Shown: piece by piece, positions 3,400 to 5,464 of the stretch
Numbering within the stretch: the first letter of the stretch is position 1
How the letters are laid out: each line of letters begins with the position of its first letter
Assembly: GCA_002297935.1 (NCBI GenBank)
Contig: DBLC01000106.1
Coordinates: 4,291-9,754, forward strand
DNA length: 5,464 nucleotides
Direction of reading: 5' to 3'
Origin: Dialister sp. UBA734
Lineage (GTDB): Bacteria; Bacillota; Negativicutes; Veillonellales; Dialisteraceae
Position numbers and translations under genes: made by a program
Notes under the pieces: generated by a model
What the model saw: the letters and a program-made list of their open reading frames with translations, nothing else
Databases searched by the model: none
What the model was told of the DNA's origin: nothing

Positions 3400-5464
3400 A
3401 AGACACCATCCAGCATGGCACGAACCAGGATATCCTAGACACCACTGCCGGCGTCGCAGTGAAAGGGAAAGAAGGCGTACTCCTTATGCAAGCAGGACAA
3501 GATATCACCATGACCGGTGCTACTCTAGCCACACTTGGCGAAAATGGCTCCATGATCCTATCTGCTAGTCATAATCTCACCATGGGCACAGATGCACTGG
3601 AAGCTAAGAAAGATATGACGGAGAATAGCGATAACTATATTCGTACCTACAGAAAGACCGAAACCGCGAATACCCTGACTGCTGGAAAAGATATTTCCCT
3701 TATCTCTGGTAATAATATCCAAGCGAGAAATACCACTGTAGCCAGTGAGAATGGACACATTTCTATGAAAGCTGCTAATAATGTAACCATCGAAAACGGC
3801 TATAACGAAGCCACAGACGATTACGGTTTGAAATACAAAGAAAGCGGTTTACTCTCTCATAAAACGACGACTATCAAGAGTCACGATGAAAGTAAGACCG
3901 CAACTGGTAGTATGATTTCAGGAAATAAGGTAAGTGTTATTTCTGGTAAAAACACCACCATCACAGCATCCAATGCGGTAGGAACCAATGATGTGGCTAT
4001 CACCTCTGGCAAAAATACGACCATCACGAGTGCGGAAGAAGTAGAACAGCATGACTATGAGAAACGAGTCAAAAAAAGCGGCCTTTTAGGTGGTGGATTG
4101 GGCTTTACCATTGGCAGTGAAAAACGGAACGATCAATATGCTGACGCTGATGTGACGCAGAAAGGCTCTACGGTTGGCAGTATCTCTGGTAATGTGACCA
4201 TTGAAGCGAATAAAGATATACACGTGAATGCATCGGACATCATCGCGGGGAGAGATATTTCTCTGACGGGAGAAGATGTAGATATCTCCAGTAAAGACAA
4301 TGTATACCACAGCGATGAAAAGCATGAATACAAGAAAAGTGGGCTCACCGTCTCTGTCAGTGGCGCTGGGATCGATGCCATAGAATCTGTAGCAGTACCA
4401 GCCACTCGCATGACAGAAGTGTCTGACAACCGATTGAAAGCTCTCTATGGCTATGAGACGGTGGAAAAGATAAAGAAAAATGGGGATGCCCTAAAAGATG
4501 CTGCTAGGGGAAATTTCAAACCCACGATTTCTATTGGTATCGGTAGTAGTTCCAGCAAGTCTGAAAGCCATAGTACCATCGTCGAAGCCCAAGGTAGTTC
4601 CTTGCAAGCAGGGCAAGATGTGACTATCAAGACAAAAGAAGATTTAAGCGTCAAAGGTTCCAATATCTTAGGCAATAATGTTACTTTGGACGCAGGTAAA
4701 GATATCCACATTTCTGCTACAGAAGAAAAAGAAACGCAGAAGACTAGTCAAAGCAGCAAAGGCGGAAGTCTCGGCGTCAGCCTTTCTGCTGGCTCAGTAG
4801 TTTCCGTAGATGGTAACTTTTATGCTAGTAAAGGTAAAGAAAACAGCAGTACTACCAGCTACAAAGAAAGTACGGTAAGTGCCAACAATACGCTGACTAT
4901 GAAGAGTGGAAACGACACTACCCTTATTGGTAGTACAGTTAGAGGAAACAGAGTAACAGCCGATATAGGTGGTAATCTGGATATAGAAAGTGTGCAGACT
5001 AAAAAAGAGTATACGGAAGAAAACAAATCTGCAGGCATGAGTTTTAGCACAGCTGCAGGGAAAATCAGCTATGGTGGTAGTGCGTCTAAAGACAATATGA
5101 AGAGTAACTACGAAAGTGCTACTGATCAAGCTGGTATCCGTGCAGGTAGTGAAGGTTTTGATATCACGGTTAAAGACAATACCCATCTCAAAGGTGGTGT
5201 AATTGATAGTGATGCTACACAGGATAAAAACACGTTGACCACAGGAACTTTGACATGGGAAGATACGGAAAACAAAGCAGATTATAAAGCAGGTGGTATG
5301 GGAGTATCCTATGCGCCTAATGACAAGAGTAGCGAACTGAACCAAAGAGGATTAACGCCGAATTTGACACCGACTGTCAAAGACAAAGCGAATAGCACGA
5401 CGAAATCAGCCGTAGCAGAAGGAACAATTAACATCACCAATAAAGGACAGCAGAAACAGGATGT
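3396..5464 (+). CDS. Haemagglutinin-repeat exoprotein of FhaB/CdiA type, N-terminally truncated, runs off the window
   Basis: An open frame of 689 codons with no stop before the window ends. It resembles the haemagglutinin-repeat shaft of filamentous haemagglutinin and CdiA proteins (two-partner secretion, surface beta-helix rods used in adhesion or toxin delivery). Early blocks are LLMQAGQDITMTGATLATLG (29-48) and a segment around 140-165 containing DYGLKYKESGLLSHKTTT (142-159), a hallmark of this family. Glycine-rich turn segments recur about every 80-90 residues: KKSGLLGGGLGF (226-237), YKKSGLTVSVSG (312-323), SKGGSLGVSLSAG (454-466), NKSAGMSFSTAAG (543-555) and AGGMGVSYAP (631-640). SGKNTTIT repeats at 183-190 and 204-211, a 21-residue rung. 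The end (652-689) has GLTP and NSTTKSAVAEGTI, like the region before CdiA pretoxin domains. The TPS secretion domain is missing, and the frame differs from that of the signal peptide. The ATG at 3396 has no ribosome binding site; only stop-start coupling could initiate there. Confidence 0.85.
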   Translation, partial: MKDTIQHGTNQDILDTTAGVAVKGKEGVLLMQAGQDITMTGATLATLGENGSMILSASHNLTMGTDALEAKKDMTENSDNYIRTYRKTETANTLTAGKDISLISGNNIQARNTTVASENGHISMKAANNVTIENGYNEATDDYGLKYKESGLLSHKTTTIKSHDESKTATGSMISGNKVSVISGKNTTITASNAVGTNDVAITSGKNTTITSAEEVEQHDYEKRVKKSGLLGGGLGFTIGSEKRNDQYADADVTQKGSTVGSISGNVTIEANKDIHVNASDIIAGRDISLTGEDVDISSKDNVYHSDEKHEYKKSGLTVSVSGAGIDAIESVAVPATRMTEVSDNRLKALYGYETVEKIKKNGDALKDAARGNFKPTISIGIGSSSSKSESHSTIVEAQGSSLQAGQDVTIKTKEDLSVKGSNILGNNVTLDAGKDIHISATEEKETQKTSQSSKGGSLGVSLSAGSVVSVDGNFYASKGKENSSTTSYKESTVSANNTLTMKSGNDTTLIGSTVRGNRVTADIGGNLDIESVQTKKEYTEENKSAGMSFSTAAGKISYGGSASKDNMKSNYESATDQAGIRAGSEGFDITVKDNTHLKGGVIDSDATQDKNTLTTGTLTWEDTENKADYKAGGMGVSYAPNDKSSELNQRGLTPNLTPTVKDKANSTTKSAVAEGTINITNKGQQKQD
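3942..4028 (+). repeat. Tandem 63 bp beta-helix rung repeat within the exoprotein
   Basis: Two copies of an 8-codon block encoding SGKNTTIT start at 3942 and 4005, 63 bp (21 residues) apart. They have diverged mainly at third codon positions (for example GGT/GGC, AAC/AAT, ACC/ACG). This suggests an old duplication kept by selection on the protein. Related but more diverged words encoding GKDI and GQDV motifs recur near 3500, 3690, 4610 and 4695. Confidence 0.6.

Noticed and set aside
3377..3568. Plus-strand frame of 63 codons at the start of the repeat region
   Set aside because: It is rich in Arg and His and is an out-of-frame shadow of the repeat frame starting at 3396, which reads as a recognisable family.
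4794..5345. Minus-strand open frame of 183 codons opposite the exoprotein
   Set aside because: The forward frame has clear haemagglutinin repeats. The reverse product is Thr/Phe/Cys-rich, as expected from the complement of Lys/Ser/Gly codons.

Overview
The window reads as chromosomal DNA from a low-to-mid-GC Firmicute-lineage bacterium. The best guess is a Negativicute (Veillonella/Megasphaera/Dialister-like). The RemA-Gmk-omega-CoaBC gene order and AAGGAGG-type ribosome binding sites are typical of Firmicutes. A filamentous-haemagglutinin/CdiA-type two-partner-secretion exoprotein instead implies an outer membrane. That combination fits Negativicutes; the genus is inference.

Positions 1-2775 hold a conserved housekeeping cluster on the + strand: remA (DUF370 DNA-binding regulator), gmk (guanylate kinase), rpoZ (RNA polymerase omega) and coaBC (coenzyme A biosynthesis flavoprotein). 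The first three are tightly packed: remA/gmk overlap by 1 nt and gmk/rpoZ by 4 nt, so they are probably co-transcribed and translationally coupled. A gap of about 250 bp between rpoZ and coaBC carries a long imperfect stem (1327-1386) and a striking inverted array of a TGACTGG/CCAGTCA heptamer (1446-1519). A shorter copy of the same heptamer array lies upstream of remA (66-91). Two start sites deserve correction: remA most likely starts at the GTG at 198, and coaBC at the ATG at 1573. Both are chosen from Shine-Dalgarno spacing and family length.

Positions 2776-3312 form an AT-rich intergenic region. It holds one weak and one strong Rho-independent terminator, a short palindrome, and an extended -10 promoter pointing toward the next gene.

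Positions 3313-5464 hold a damaged or rearranged large exoprotein gene of the FhaB/CdiA type. It begins with a good ribosome binding site and a clear Sec signal peptide, but that frame stops after 28 codons. A different frame, opening at an ATG that overlaps the stop, then runs uninterrupted for 689 codons to the window end and encodes haemagglutinin repeats. The N-terminal TPS (secretion/haemagglutination) domain and most of the shaft that normally separate these two parts are absent. The simplest reading is a large internal deletion joining the 5' end of an exoprotein gene out of frame to its distal repeat region. The last ~40 residues look like the repeat-to-pretoxin transition of contact-dependent inhibition exoproteins, so a C-terminal toxin and an immunity gene may lie just beyond the window. 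I found no RNA genes, CRISPR array or complete insertion sequence.
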